Assembly (NCBI RefSeq): GCF_029962835.1
Contig: NC_080577.1
Coordinates: 26,394,501-26,458,500, forward strand
DNA length: 64,000 nt
Source: Magnolia sinica
Lineage: Eukaryota > Streptophyta > Magnoliopsida > Magnoliales > Magnoliaceae
Reading direction: 5' to 3'
Shown here piece by piece: positions 35,364-48,120 of the stretch. Under the pieces are notes generated by a model. That model was not told where the DNA came from. It made no database searches and saw only the letters and a list, made by a program, of their open reading frames with translations. A program made the translations under genes and the position numbers. The stretch's first letter is position 1. Each line of letters opens with the position of its first letter.

Positions 35364-38300
35364 ATGCCTCGGGTTATCTCTCCTCCACCTCTTCGATCGG
35401 CGCAGCTCATCCATCCTTCGGACCTGCAGTTCCTAGCTTCAGGCCACCTTAGCGGCCCATGGTTCCTCTGCCGAATCGTCGGCAGCAGGCTCGTGTTCGT
35501 GCGCTCAGCTGAAGCGCCTATGTCTGACTTAGTGCCGAGGTCCTTCGAGGTGACAGCGCACATTGAAGGTATTCCCATTTCTATGTTAGTGGATACAGGG
35601 TCCACTACTTCTCTTATATCTTATGCGGCAGTTAGGCGTTTGGGTTTGAGATCTGTTCCTATGCAAGGAGTGACGCTTACTACCGCTACGGGGATTTCCT
35701 CTGCTTTGGGCAAGCGTTATTTGGATTGTTTGGTCGATCTTGGAAGTGGATCGATCCGTGTTGATTTCTTAGTCGCACCGCTTTATCATTACGATGTTAT
35801 TATGGGTATGGATTGGCTCACGAGGATGCGAGCTGAGATTGATTGTGAAGCTAGATCAGTGACGATCCATGGACCTGAGGGCGAGACTGTTACTTTCCCA
35901 GTTCAGGTCAGTTACCCTCTTCGTATTGATTATTATTCTTCTCTGTTGGAGAGTATGGCTGAATCGGCGTTGGTTAGTACGCCGGTAGTTCGGGAGTTTG
36001 AAGATGTGTTTGAGTCGATTCCTGGATTACCTCCTCAGCGTGAGATTGATTTTGCTATCGATCTTATCATATGCCTCCGAGTGAAATGAAGGAGTTGAGG
36101 AAGCAGATAGATGGTTTGCTGAATTTGGGTTTTATTCAGCCTAGTGTGTCTCCTTGGGGAGCACCTGTTTTGTTTGTGAAGAAGAAGGATGGTTCCTTGC
36201 GATTGTGTATTGATTATCGCAGGCTGAATTTGGTAACTGTGAAGAATAAGTACCCTTTGCCCAGGATTGATGATCTGTTTGATCAGTTGAAGGGGGCACG
36301 GTACTTTTCGAAGGTTGATCTGCAGTCAGGGTATCATCAGTTGCGCGTCAAGGATGGGGACGTGCAGAAGACCACTTTCAGGACTAGCTTCGGTCACTAT
36401 GAGTTCCTTATGATGTAGTTCGGTCTTACGAACGTACCGGCCGTGTTCATGGATCTGATGAACAGGGTGTTTCGGCCATTTCTGTTTCGATTCGTCATTG
36501 TCTTTATCGATGACATCTTGATTTATTCTGCGAGCGGGAAGAACACGAGGAGCACTTAAGAGCGGTTTTGGATACTCTTAGGAAGAATCGACTTTTCGCG
36601 TAGTTCAAGAAGTGTGATTTATGGAAAGAAGAAGTCAAGTTCTGGGACATGTGGTGTCCAAGGAAGGGATAAGCGTCGATCTTGCCAAGGTAGGTGCAGT
36701 GCAGGACTGGAAGCAGCTTCGATTACTGAGGTAAGGAGTTTTCCGGGTCTTGCAGCTATTATCGACACTTCATTCGAGGACTTCTCGAAGATTGCCGGAC
36801 CGTTGTCGCAGACCGAAGGATTTGAAGTTTGCTTGGAATGAGCAGGCGAAGTTAGCTTTTCAGGAAGTGAAGGACAAGTTGATGTCCGCCCTGTGCTAGT
36901 ATTGCCGAGCAAGGGGTTAAGTACATATATATACCGACGCCTCTCGCGTTGGTCTAGGTTGTTCCTTATACAGAAGGACATGGTGATTGCTTATGCTTCG
37001 CGTCGATTGAGGAAACACGAAGAGAATTACCCTACGCACGACCTGGAATTAGTATTGTCATATTCGCATTAAAGCTTTGGAGACATTACCTCTATGGTGA
37101 GGAGTTCGAGCTCTTTTGCGACCACAAGAGCCTTAAGTATATTTTCACGTAGCGTGATTTGAATATGAGGGCGCCGATGGATGGAAACATTGAAGGACTT
37201 TAAGTTCGATGTTTTTACCATCCGGACAAGGCGAACCTTGTGGCGATGCGTTGAGTCGTAAGAAGGCTATTGAGTTTGCGGCTCCGTGATGATAGCAGAG
37301 TGAGATATGTTGGAGTTCGTGCGTGATTTTGAGCGAAGTTTACGGTGGTTGAGCCGTATGAGGTTATTGCACACATTCGTGTACGGCCGTTATCGACGAG
37401 AGGATCGTTGCGGCTCAGGCGGATGATGAGCTTTTGGTGAAGATGAGGAAGCGGGTTGGTACAGGTGAGAACTCCGACTGTGGAGTGTTGGTTCCGATGG
37501 GGGCCTACGATTTCGTGGCTGGTTATGTGTTCAGACATTCCCGACTTGAGACGGGAGGTTCTCGAGCTAGCCCATAGTTCTAAGCTTGCGATGCATTCAG
37601 TAGCACGAAGATGTATCGAGGATATGAAGAGGTCTTATTGGTGGGACAATATGAAGGTCCAGTTTGCTTGAATTTGTTTCTCATTGTCTCACGTGCCAGG
37701 AGCAAGGGCGAGCATCGCCGACCTCCTGGATTGCTACGCCCATGCCCATAGCCGAATGGAAGTGGGACTTCATCTCTATGGATTTTATTTTTGGGTTGCC
37801 GAGGACGAGAAAGGGATATGATTCTATTTGGGTGATCGTCGACCGATTAACGAAGTCGGCGCATTTCTTACCGATCGAGTCACTTACTCTGCAAACGAGT
37901 TGGTTAGGTTGTATATTAAGGAGATAGTACGTCTGCATGGAGTTTCCCGAGATTGTGTCCGATAGAGACACTCGTTTTACATCTATCTTCCTGAACTCGT
38001 ATCCAAGAAGCGATGGGTGTGAAACTGAAGTTCAGACCGCGTTTCATCCGCAAACAGATGGGCGAGACGGAGCGCGTGAATCAGTCCTGGAAGATATGTT
38101 GTGAGCTTATGTTTTGGATTTTAAGGACGGTTGGGATGATTGTCTTCAGTGCCGAGTTCGCGTATAATAATAGTTTCAGTGAGTATCGGTATGGCTCCCT
38201 ATGAGGCGTTGTATGGTCGCCGTGCGAGCACCACATTGTTGGGCGAAAATTGGTGAGCATAGTTTGCTTGGCACGGAGTTGGTGCGGGTGACTTAAAGAA

Positions 38301-38813
38301 GGTTGACATCATTCGACGTCGACTTCGGACAGCGCAGAGCAGAAGAGTTATGCCGATACGAGGCGTCGACCGCTTGAGTTTGAGGTTGGAGACCATGTGT
38401 TTCGAAGGTCTCTTCTATGAAGGGAGTTCGTGATTCGGTAAGAAGGGGAAGTTGACGCCGACATTTATTGGTCCATTTCAAGTTCGGATCGAGTGGGAGC
38501 GGTAGCATACCGCCTTGCTTTGCCCACACCTCTTGCGGGCGTGCATAACGTATTTCATGTTTTTATGCTAAAGAAGTACGTTCCTGATCCTTCGCATATT
38601 ATCAGTTGGGAGCAAGTGCAGTTGAGTGAGGATGCCACTTATGTCTGCGACCGACGCGTATTCTCGACAAGGAAGGAGCCGGTATTGCGTAGCAAGGTTA
38701 TCCCTCTTGTGAAGGTGCTATGGACGCATCATGGTGTGAAAGAGGCTACTTGGGAATCAGCTGTGGTCAGAAAGAGCTACCCTCCGATCCTTGAAGATTA
38801 TAAGAAGGTATGA
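35364..38813 (+). pseudogene. Tekay-like pol: PR, RT, RNase H, IN, chromodomain
   Basis: In order: aspartic protease (ISMLVDTGSTTSLISYAAV, about 35575), reverse transcriptase (about 36071-36540; [39 protein letters not shown]), RNase H (about 36800-37250), integrase zinc domain (about 37560-37710) and core (KWDFISMDFIFGLPRTRKGY, about 37768), and a C-terminal chromodomain-like end (about 38650-38810; LRSKVIPLVKVLW, KEATWES). The order PR-RT-RH-IN-chromodomain defines chromoviruses, and the tail wording fits the Tekay/Del branch. Chromodomains guide integration toward marked heterochromatin. The copy is broken throughout, with on the order of a dozen or more breaks. Confidence 0.85.
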
Positions 38814-38836
38814 ATTTCGAGGACGAAATTTTCTTT

Positions 38837-38848
38837 AAGGGGGTAGAT
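38837..38848 (+). promoter_or_regulatory. Polypurine tract of the Tekay-like element
   Basis: AAGGGGGTAGAT immediately precedes the 3' LTR start TGTAATGACCC. It is the usual priming site for plus-strand DNA synthesis. Confidence 0.8.
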
Positions 38849-39945
38849 TGTAATGACCCGAGAAATTTTGTGCTTATCTTTCCCTAAGTAGTTATTTTTG
38901 GGGTAATTAGCGCTATACTCGATTGCTTGTGAAATTTGCATCAATCACTTTAAATTCGATCTGCATGACTCAAAATGTGTAGATTAGTTAGCGTTATGTT
39001 ACGCTGAAATCTGGGATCCATCGCTAAATCCAGTTGTTCTGGAAAATTTTTGGAAGATCTGGATCGGACCTGGACCGCGCGTCGGAAGTCCGATAGCAAT
39101 GATCTTAGGCTGTTGTGGCCACTATATTGGGCTTGACCATCACCTCGAAAATCAAGTTCATGTGATGTTCTGGGTCGATTTGATTGAGTTCGGAGTGAAG
39201 AGTGTGAGAACGGTTGGATATTTATTAAGCTTTTATGAAATCTGAGTCGTGTCGCTTGCGCGATGATTTTAAGCAATCTAACCATTGGATTCTGACCCAA
39301 TTTCACCCTCTGATCAGGGAAGGTGGCCTAGGCATATCCTTGTGCTTGTAGACTTGTCAAGATTTCGTGACCGTTGAATTAAGTGTGGTCCGCCACTGCT
39401 GTCTTAAGAGCCGGTCGGTATGAAAACTCGGCCTCACCTAGATCCATGGTCGGTGAGCTTAAGTCCGACCTTTCGTGGTATTTGGCCCACCAAGTGCTTC
39501 GTTGGATCGAGAGAGGTTTACTTTGGTTATACCCTAAGTATACCTTTGGCCTGGGGTTATTTTCATCAAAATTAGGCCTATTTATAGTCCTTAAACCCTA
39601 GCTCTCTTTTCCATACGAATTTTCTCTAACCCTAGCTTGGAAAGAGAGTGGAAAAGAGAGAGAAGGTGAGAGAGAAGTTTGTGAATCATCTTAGATTCTT
39701 TCCAGTTCTTCTTCATCCTTGAACCTTCACTTTGAATCGTTATTCTGACGATTCTGAGTTCATCTTTAGGTAAGTTAACCTAACCCTAATCTGTGTTAGA
39801 GCTTAAAATAGTCTTGGTGTTGTTGTATCTCATTTCTATCCTTGTTTTAGGGTATCCTATCGCCGTTGACGAAGACATCTTGTCTGAAATCAGTTCAGTG
39901 TTCTTTTTTGGCTTAAGGTGCGGACTTTAAGTGTATAGGTTAGCT
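38849..39945 (+). mobile_element. Tekay-like 3' LTR, left part
   Basis: Matches 28821-29910 of the 5' LTR and then stops where the Athila element begins. The right part resumes at 51428. Confidence 0.9.
39921..39942. repeat. 22-bp direct repeat flanking Athila, left copy
   Basis: CGGACTTTAAGTGTATAGG.. at 39921-39942 is identical to 51431-51452. With one mismatch the match extends leftward to 25 bp. Only GCT separates it from the LTR start. Gypsy integrases leave 4-6 bp, so this is not an ordinary target duplication. Confidence 0.9.
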
Positions 39946-41967
39946 TGTGATGAGGGTCGAATATTGCATATCAGACCCTAATTATTGCCTGATTTTACGT
40001 ACATGATATCGTTTAACGGAATATTTTAATTATATTTTTGTTACAGGATGAAATCAGGAGCGTTAATGGAAAAAGAGTATTACAAGCATGAATTTGACAC
40101 TCTGAAGTCACCAGAGCAAGGGACGCACTCCAGGGAACTAAGACTGAAGAATTTACATGCCAGGGACCCATGGAAATCAAGCCGTTCACGTTAAAAAGGC
40201 CCGAAAATGGTCCAAAATGCAAGATCACATGGTTTCTGCCATCCGATTGACTCGAAACTTCATACATGACCTGGAGGCCATAAATAAACCGTACATATTA
40301 AATTTCAACCATTGGATATCTCGAGAAGTGGGCCAATGGATACATCAGCCCATTAATCTCCAATTTTAGGCCCACCTACAATCTGGATATACTTCAAAGT
40401 TGACTTAGACGGTTTAAATAAGATGAGAAATAGGATGGACGGATTGGATTTCTCGAAAGCATCACAGTGGACCCATATCTATAGCGTGTGTACATAGTGC
40501 ACATGTGCACTGCCTGAGCACCGAACGGACTTAAGTCGGTCAGCTTTCCTCCTTTTCAAAAATGGAAATTTTCGTTCCAGCGCCGCGTAACGGTCGGAAG
40601 ATCCGTTTTTACGGACCGCTGTGGGCCCCACCGGTAGCACGTAAGTTTAATCTAAACTGTTCATCGTGTAGAAGGGTTCAATATCTACAAAACCATGTTT
40701 ACAGTTTGTGCCCATACGTGCACATGTGTGAGATACAGAGGTCACAAGCGGGCTGCCCTGTAACGTTCAAAAAGATCTCAGCATGATTCCTTCTCTGGGT
40801 CGCGTCCACGCAAATTCAAAACCACCCATATGCGGTCGAAATCTCGTCCTGAATCCAATGTATGGGGTGGATTTTCCCGAAAATGCTTATGTGGGGCCCA
40901 CCGAGCATCACAGCGTCGGACGTGCGAAAGCTTACGCACGTCCGCGAAAAGCGACTTTTCGGGGCGGTTATGGCCCACTATCCTCGATCAGATGGAAGAT
41001 CTGATCCGTCCATCATGTAGACGACTTGAAAAAGTCCTAAGGGACGATATTTATTTGGTAACTGAGCAAGGAAAAGGGGGGCTGTTTTGTATCTGAACTC
41101 GGTAGCGAAAGGGAGTCCGCACGCGGTTGTTGCTGCGACAGCGTTTCCACCGCCTACACTGCTATAAGCAAGAGAGAGAGAGCTCGTTTTAAGGAGAGCC
41201 AGGGAACAGATCCAGAGAAGAGAAAAGAGAAGAAAAGAGAAGAAGAGAGAGATGTTTTCTTTATATCAATTTTATTTTTCTTTCTTTTTATTTGAATTCA
41301 TGGATTGTTAATCTTCTAGCTAGGGCTGAGATGAAGCCCCTAATTTGAATGACTCTTGTAAGTGTTGATTTCATCTGAATTTGATTGGTTTGTTTCTTTC
41401 TCTACTGTGCTTAACTGAAATATCCGTACTCCTCCATTCTAAGAGCTCAACCAAAGTCTAGTTATGGACGTTGTTTGGATTACTATTCTAGGTGCTTGTG
41501 TCTGACCATGAACAGGTTCCTATAGAGGAAGAAACATGAATCTACATCTCTTCATGCCTGACTATCGATGGAAAGATGTAATCCATATGCTTTAAGGAAT
41601 TATACATTCTGTGTGCCCGACCAAGGACATAGAGTGCGCTTTATTTATTTTTGATATCAATCTGAATTAGGGTGAATCAACAGGCAGAACAAGGTTTATG
41701 ATAATTAGGGGTGGATTCGAAAGTCCTAGTCTTCTCCTTGATTGAATTTTTCTCATTATTCTCGGTTATTTTTCCATTGATTTTTATTTAGTTTACTCAA
41801 TTTCTATCTCAAATATTTGTTGGATTAGTTAAGAAGAGTCTTTAATTTTGAATTGTGACAACCAGTCCTCGTGGGAACGATCTCGTAATACGTACCATAT
41901 CTACATCTAATTCGTATACTTGCGAGTTTAAAATCATTTAAATCAGGTTGGTTTAAATAAAACATCA
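39946..41967 (+). mobile_element. Athila element, 5' LTR
   Basis: Starts TGTGATGAGGGTCG and is repeated at 49424-51427. The shared stretch runs at least to 41932, and the preferred LTR end (ACATCA at 41967) lies 6 bp before the primer site. Length is about 2.0 kb. Apart from short indels and one replaced patch near 40916-40962, the two LTRs look about 98% alike, so the insertion is fairly young. A purine-rich GAAGAGAAAAGAGAAG run lies near 41215. Confidence 0.9.
40916..40962. other. LTR patch unlike the partner LTR, with two hairpins
   Basis: This 47-bp patch differs completely from its counterpart (about 50404-50453) although both sides align closely. It contains a perfect 10-bp stem (CGGACGTGCG at 40917-40926, inverse at 40935-40944, 8-nt loop), then a 6-bp stem CGAAAA/TTTTCG at 40945-40961. 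Confidence 0.75.
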
Positions 41968-41973
41968 AGTTTT

Positions 41974-41991
41974 TGGCGCCGTTGCCGGGGA
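41974..41991 (+). promoter_or_regulatory. Primer binding site, tRNA-Asp type
   Basis: TGGCGCCGTTGCCGGGGA is the exact complement of the 3' end of plant tRNA-Asp including CCA. This primer site is characteristic of Athila-type elements. Confidence 0.92.
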
Positions 41992-42665
41992 CTGTTTCAG
42001 TCCAATTGGATTTAGGATTCTCTCTTATCATAATTCATAGTCTTAGGTTTTTTACTAACTTTAGGTTAAATTCTTTTTTTTTAGAAACTAACCTATTTCC
42101 TGTTTTGTAGGGACCTGACATAAACTACTAATTTGGTAATCTCTTTCCAAATTTTCTATTTTTTTCTAATTTCTATTTTTAGAATAAGGGTTTTATTCTT
42201 TAGAAATTTTCTATTTTCTAGGTTTTTTTTTTTTAGAAATTTCCTATTTTCTAATTTTAGATTTTGATTCTTCTTTCAAGTAACTTTCTATTTTCTAGTT
42301 TTAGAAATTTCTTTTTCCTTTTTAGAAACTAACTTAGCTTTTATTTCTAAGATTACAAACTTTCTTTTTTAGAAATTAACCGTTGCTTAGGATTTTTTCT
42401 AGCATTATTTTAGAAAATTTAATTTATTTTAGTCTTCTTTTTGTTTATAGGAATTGAGGAAGGAAGCTGCTAAATAACATTGTCTTCAAAAGGAGGAGCT
42501 CTCAAATCTTCAGACATTCATCATCTCCTTTTCCGGGTTCTTCTTTCCAATTCTCATTTACATAGATTTTTCTTGTTTTAGGAATTCATAACTTTTTCTT
42601 TTAGTCTTATTCATCTTAGGTTGCATCTTAGTTTAGTTTTCTTTCTTATATTGATAACATAGTTT

Positions 42666-44100
42666 ATGCTAGGACGTAGATCTCTGAATATAGAACTAGC
42701 ACCTTTTGATCCTGAAATAGAAAGAACCTTTCGTATAAGATTTAGAAACATCCTATTTGAAATGGCGGAAGAGAATGGAACTAAAGCTCTTAGAGATTAT
42801 TCAACTCCTGTCCAATTCAATGCGCCTTCATGTATAGTGTTGCCTGCCACCACGGCAGCACACTTTGAACTTAAGCCTGGGGTCATACAATTGTTGCCCT
42901 CCTTTTATGGTTCAGATAAGGAGGATCCATATCATCATGTGAAAGAATTCTTAGACATTTGCTCCACCTTTAAGTTTCAAAACTTTTCAGACGATTCGAT
43001 CCGTTTGCGTCTTTTTCCTTTTTCTTTGAAGGATAAGGTGAAAGTATGGTTGAATTCTCTAGGAGTTGGGTCTATCACTACATGGGATCAACTGTCTAAG
43101 AAGTTCTTAAACAAGTTCTTCCCGGTTCACAAAACTAATGCTCTCCGTAGAGAAATTACGAATTTCACACAAAAAGAGGGTGAGCACTTTCATGAATGTT
43201 GGGAAAGATGGAAGGATTTACTTCTTAAATGTCCACACCATGGTTTTGAAAAGTGGCAACAGGTTCAATACTTCTATGACGGTCTGACACCCCAAAACCG
43301 TCGCATGGTTGACGCCACCAGTGGAGGGTCATTCATGACCAAAAGTGATGTCGAAGAGTGGAATTTCTTTGAAACCTTGTGTGAAAATTCTCAGCAATGG
43401 GACTACTCAAGTAGAGGTGAAAGGAGTCCCCAACCACTGAAGAAAGGGGGTATATACGAGGTAGGAGTCACGCCAGATCTTTATGCCAAAATTGATAGCC
43501 TGACAAAGAAGGTGGATGCTTTAATGTTAAACAATGGACCTCCACAAACAACTCAAGTCGAGTCATGTGCCATATGTTCTAGTCTCGCCCATCCTACGCA
43601 GTCTTGTCCATTTAGTTCAGCATTTTCAGAGTTTCTCTCTGAACAAGTACATGTTATGAACACCTTTCGGAGACCTGGGAATGATCCTTACTTAGACACC
43701 TACAACCCAGGGTGGGCTAGACATCCAAATTTCTCTTGGGCAAAAGGACCACAACAAGGAGGACCATCTGAAAATCCTCCTATGCAACTTTACTCCCAAG
43801 TTGGCAGTCAACAACTTCAGCAGTTCTCACAATATCAACAAGTGCCTCCACAATCTAGGAAACCATCTCTTGAGGATACACTCAATCTTTTTATGCAGAG
43901 TTCACTTCAATTTCAAAAAGACACCCAACAAACTTTACTAGCTAACCAGTAAAGCTTACATGCAAATGCGCAATCCATTGCCAATCTGGAAGTACAATTG
44001 GGTCAACTTGCTGCCACATTGAGTGAGAGAGAGAAGGGCAAGTTCCTTAATCAACCTGTGGCAAATCCAAAAGGACAGTATGAGATTGGCTCTAATTCAA
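42666..44100 (+). pseudogene. Athila gag region
   Basis: Open from MLGRRSLNIELAPFDPEIER. Typical Athila capsid wording follows: LPSFYGSDKEDPYHHVKEFL, ICSTFKFQNFSDDSIRLRLF, PFSLKDKVKVWLNSL, ITTWDQLSKKFLNKFFPVHK and FHECWERWKDLLLKCPHHGF. A cysteine-containing knuckle-like stretch (CAICSSLAHPTQSCP) follows at about residue 300. The protein packages the element's RNA in a cytoplasmic particle. The 0.7-kb leader between primer site and gag (41992-42665) is T-rich and non-coding. The region reads well but is not fully intact. Confidence 0.9.
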
Positions 44101-44177
44101 ACCAAGAACAATATCATGAGTAAGCCAAATCAATCATTACCCTTAGGTTCGGTAAACAGATCGAGAACAGAGTAGAG

Positions 44178-47100
44178 ATGCATAGGGAAGAATCAAATTA
44201 CAAATCGGAAGACGAAAATAAAGTCGAGAGACATACTAGTACATCCAAAGTCCAAAAGCACTCTGACTCTACAGGAACCACTCCTGTGCCATCCTATGTG
44301 CCTAAAGCACCTTTTCCTCAACGTCTGGTACTAGTTAAGAAAGGAAGTAACTCTAATGATATATTGGAGATGTTTAAGCAAGTGCAAATCAACATTCCGT
44401 TGCTTGATGCTATCAAGCAAGTTCCTGCTTACGCTAAGTTTCTTAAAGATTTATGCACTCAAAAACGTAAGATGAATGTTCATAAGAAGGTCTTCCTTAC
44501 AGAGCAACTCAGCTCCATGATTCAACATAACACCCCTCCTAAATTTAGGGATCTAGGAGCTCCTACCATTTCTTGTATCATAGGAGAGCATAAGGTTCAG
44601 AAAGCGTTGCTTGATTTAGGGGCTAGTGTTAATTTGTTACCATATTCGGTCTATGAGCAGCTAGGACTTGGTGAGCTGAAACCAACTAAAATAACACTCC
44701 AACTAGCTGATAGATTTGTCAAGGTGCCCCGTGGTGTTGTTGAGGATGTGCTAATCCAGGTTGATAAGTTTTATTTTCCAGTGGATTTCATTGTTCTAGA
44801 TACTCAGCCTGTCCAAAATCCTACAAATCAAATCCCGGTTATCTTAGGACGTCCATTCTTGGCCACATCCAATGCTATCATAAATTGCAGGAATGGAGTT
44901 ATGAAGTTATCCTTTGGTAACATGAAGATCAAGCTCAACATTTTCAATGCTGCACAACAACCAGTAGACTCGGATGATATATTTGAAGTGAACATGATTG
45001 AGAGTCTGGTACATGACTCTTTCCTTGAATCTTCCGATGACGCTCTTGAGACTTGTTTAGCACATTTTGGCAGAGATTTTGACATAGAAAGTTCCATCCA
45101 AGAAGTCAATGCATTGCTTGGCTCTAATCCAGAAATGAATACAACAAAATGGAAAGCTAGAGTGGAACCTCTTCCACCATCTAAGTCTAAACTGGTCCTG
45201 TCTATTGAGAAACCACCCAAAGTCGACCTTAAACAATTACCTGAAACTCTCAAGTATGCATTTTTAGGACCTTCTGAAACCCTGCCTGTCATCATAGCTG
45301 CTAACCTTGATAAAGGACAGGAAGGTAAGTTGCTTAATGTTCTTAGAGAATATAAGGCAGCTATTGGGTGGACAATAGCGGACATAAAGGGAATAAGCCC
45401 CTCGGTGTGTATGCATCGTATTCATCTTGAAGAGAACGCGAAAACATCGCGTGAAATGCAAAGGAGGCTTAACCCTAACATGAAAGAGGTCGTCCGGGCT
45501 GAGGTGCTAAAATTGTTAGATGTTGGTATCATTTACCCCATTTCTGATAGCACATGGGTCAGTCCAGTTCAAGTTGTTCCTAAAAAGTCTGGGATTATGG
45601 TGAAAAAGAATGAGGATAATGAGTTAGTACCAACGCGCATGACTACGGGTTGGCGAGTTTGTATTGATTACAATAAACTGAACTTGGTCACAAGGAAGGA
45701 TCACTTTCCTCTTCCTTTCATAGACCAGATGCTTGAGAGATTGGCGAGGCATAGCTATTATTGTTTCCTAGATGGTTATTCTGGGTATAATCAAATTCCC
45801 ATTGCTCCCGAGGATCAAGAGAAAACCACATTTACCTGTCCTTTTGGCACATATGCCTATCGGCATATGCCATTTGGATTGTGTAATGCGCCTGCGACCT
45901 TCCAACGATGCATGATGAGTATTTTTTCAGATATGGTTGAGTGTTTTCTTGAGATTTTCATGGATGATTTTTTAATTTTCGGCTCTTCATTTGATGAATG
46001 TTTATACCATCTATCTCTTGTCTTGGAAAGATGTGAAAAAACGAACCTGGTATTGAATTGGGAAAAGTGTCATTTTATGGTTCAAAAAGGGATTGTACTC
46101 AGGCATGTTATTTCAAGTAAAGGCATTGAAGTTGATAAAGCCAAGATTGATTTAATTTCTAGTCTTCCTCCACCCAGAACGGTTAAGGAGATTAGATCAT
46201 TCTTAGGGCATGCGGGATTTTACAGGAGATTCATTAAGGATTTTAGCAAAATTTCTCGACCATTATGCAATTTACTAGCTAAAGATGTTGCTTTTGTCCT
46301 TAATGATGAGTGTCGACAAGCTTTTGATAAGTTGAAGCATTTACTGACTTCTGCTCCAATCATCCAACCACCTAATTGGAGTTTACCTTTTGAGCTTATG
46401 TGTGATGCTTCGGATTATGCTGTTGGAGCCGTCCTAGGACAGAGATTGAACAAAATGCCTCATGTCATTTATTATGCTAGTAGGACTCTAAATGATGCAC
46501 AGCTCAACTACTCTACCACTGAAAAAGAATTGTTGGCAGTGGTATTTGCTCTAGACAAATTCAGGTCGTATCTCATAGGGTCCAAGGTTATAGTGTTCTC
46601 AGATCATGCAGCATTGAAATATCTTCTCTCTAAAAAAGACGCTAAACCTCGATTGATTCGGTGGATTCTCTTGCTACAAGAATTCGATATTGAAATTCGG
46701 GATAAAAAGGGTTCCGAAAATGTGGTAGCCGACCATTTGTCTAGACTTGTCTTAGAGTCCACAGTGGATCCTTTGCCAGTGAATGAGTCTTTCCCTGATG
46801 AACAACTTCTAACTATTTCTCAATTACCTTGGTACGCGGACATTGTAAACTATCTTGTTACCGGTCAACTTCCTTCTCATTGGACTAAACAAGATAAATC
46901 CAAATTTCTTGCTGAGGTTAAACATTTCTTTTGGGATGACCCATACTTATTCAAAATTTGTCCCGATCAGATTATTAGATGTGTGCCTGAGAGTGAGTTT
47001 CATAGTATACTCTCCTTTTGTCATGATCATGCTTGTGGTGGTCATTTTGGTTCAAAGAAAACAGCTGCGAAAGTCTTACAAAGTGGATTTTATTGGCCTA

Positions 47101-48120
47101 CACTGTTTCGCGACACCCATGCCTTCTGCTCAACATGTGATAGATGCCAACGTACGGGTAATATTTCCCACAGGAACATGATGCCACTTACCAATATTCT
47201 CATTGTTGAAATATTTGATGTTTGGGGTATTGACTTCATGGGCCCATTTCCCCCGTCATTTGGTTGTGTATATCCTTGTGGCCGTTGACTATGTCTCTAA
47301 GTGGATTGAAGCAGTGCCATGTAAAACAAATGATCACAGAGTTGTGGTCCGTTTCTTAAAAGAAAGTATCTTTTCTCGTTTTGGCACTCCTCGAGCAATT
47401 ATAAGTGATGGGGGTACTCATTTTTGCAATAAACCATTTAAATCTTTAATGAAGAAATATTCCATCACTCATAAAGTTGCAACGCCATATCATCCACAAA
47501 CAAGTGGTCAAGTTGAGGTGTCAAATCGGGAGATTAAACAAATTTTAGAGAAAACGGTTCGTCCTGATCGTAAGGATTGGTTGCAATGGTTGAATGATGC
47601 TCTTTGGGCATATCATACGGCTTTCAAAACTCCGATTGGAATGTCTCCGTACAGGCTTGTTTTTGGGAAAGACTGTCACTTACCAGTGGAATTAGAACAT
47701 CATGCTTATTGGGCCATCAAAACTTTTAATTTTGATTTGCACAAGGCCGGATCACATCGTAAACTTCAACTCAATGAGTTAGAGGAAATTCGAAATGGGG
47801 CATAAGAGAATGCAAAAATTTATAAAGAGCAGACAAAAATCTTCCATGATAAATCAATTCTTCGCAAGACATTTGAACCGAACCAGAAAGTATTATTGTA
47901 CAATTCCAGGCTACGCCTCTTTCCTGGAAAACTACGTTCGCGATGGTATGGTCCTTATCGAGTAGTAAAAGTATTTCCTCATGGAGCAGTTGAGATTCAA
48001 AATTTAACAGACGGGAATATCTTCAAAGTAAACGGTCAACAGCTGAAACCGTATTTAGATGATTTGGTGAACAAGGATGTAGAGGAAATTTATTTGGCGG
48101 ACCCAGGTTATCAAGATTGA
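44178..48120 (+). pseudogene. Athila pol: PR, RT, RNase H, IN
   Basis: Domains in order: a retropepsin-like protease (LLDLGASVNLLPYSVYEQLG, about 44608), reverse transcriptase (RVCIDYNKLNLVTRKDHFPL, CFLDGYSGYNQIP, catalytic FMDDF near 45960), RNase H (ELMCDASDYAVGAVLG, HVIYYASRTLNDAQLNYSTT, ADHLSRL), integrase HHCC domain (about 47020-47160) and core ([40 protein letters not shown]), and the integrase tail to about 48120. RNase H directly before integrase and the DLGAS protease word fit the Athila lineage. The copy is well preserved but broken, with a few breaks. Confidence 0.92.
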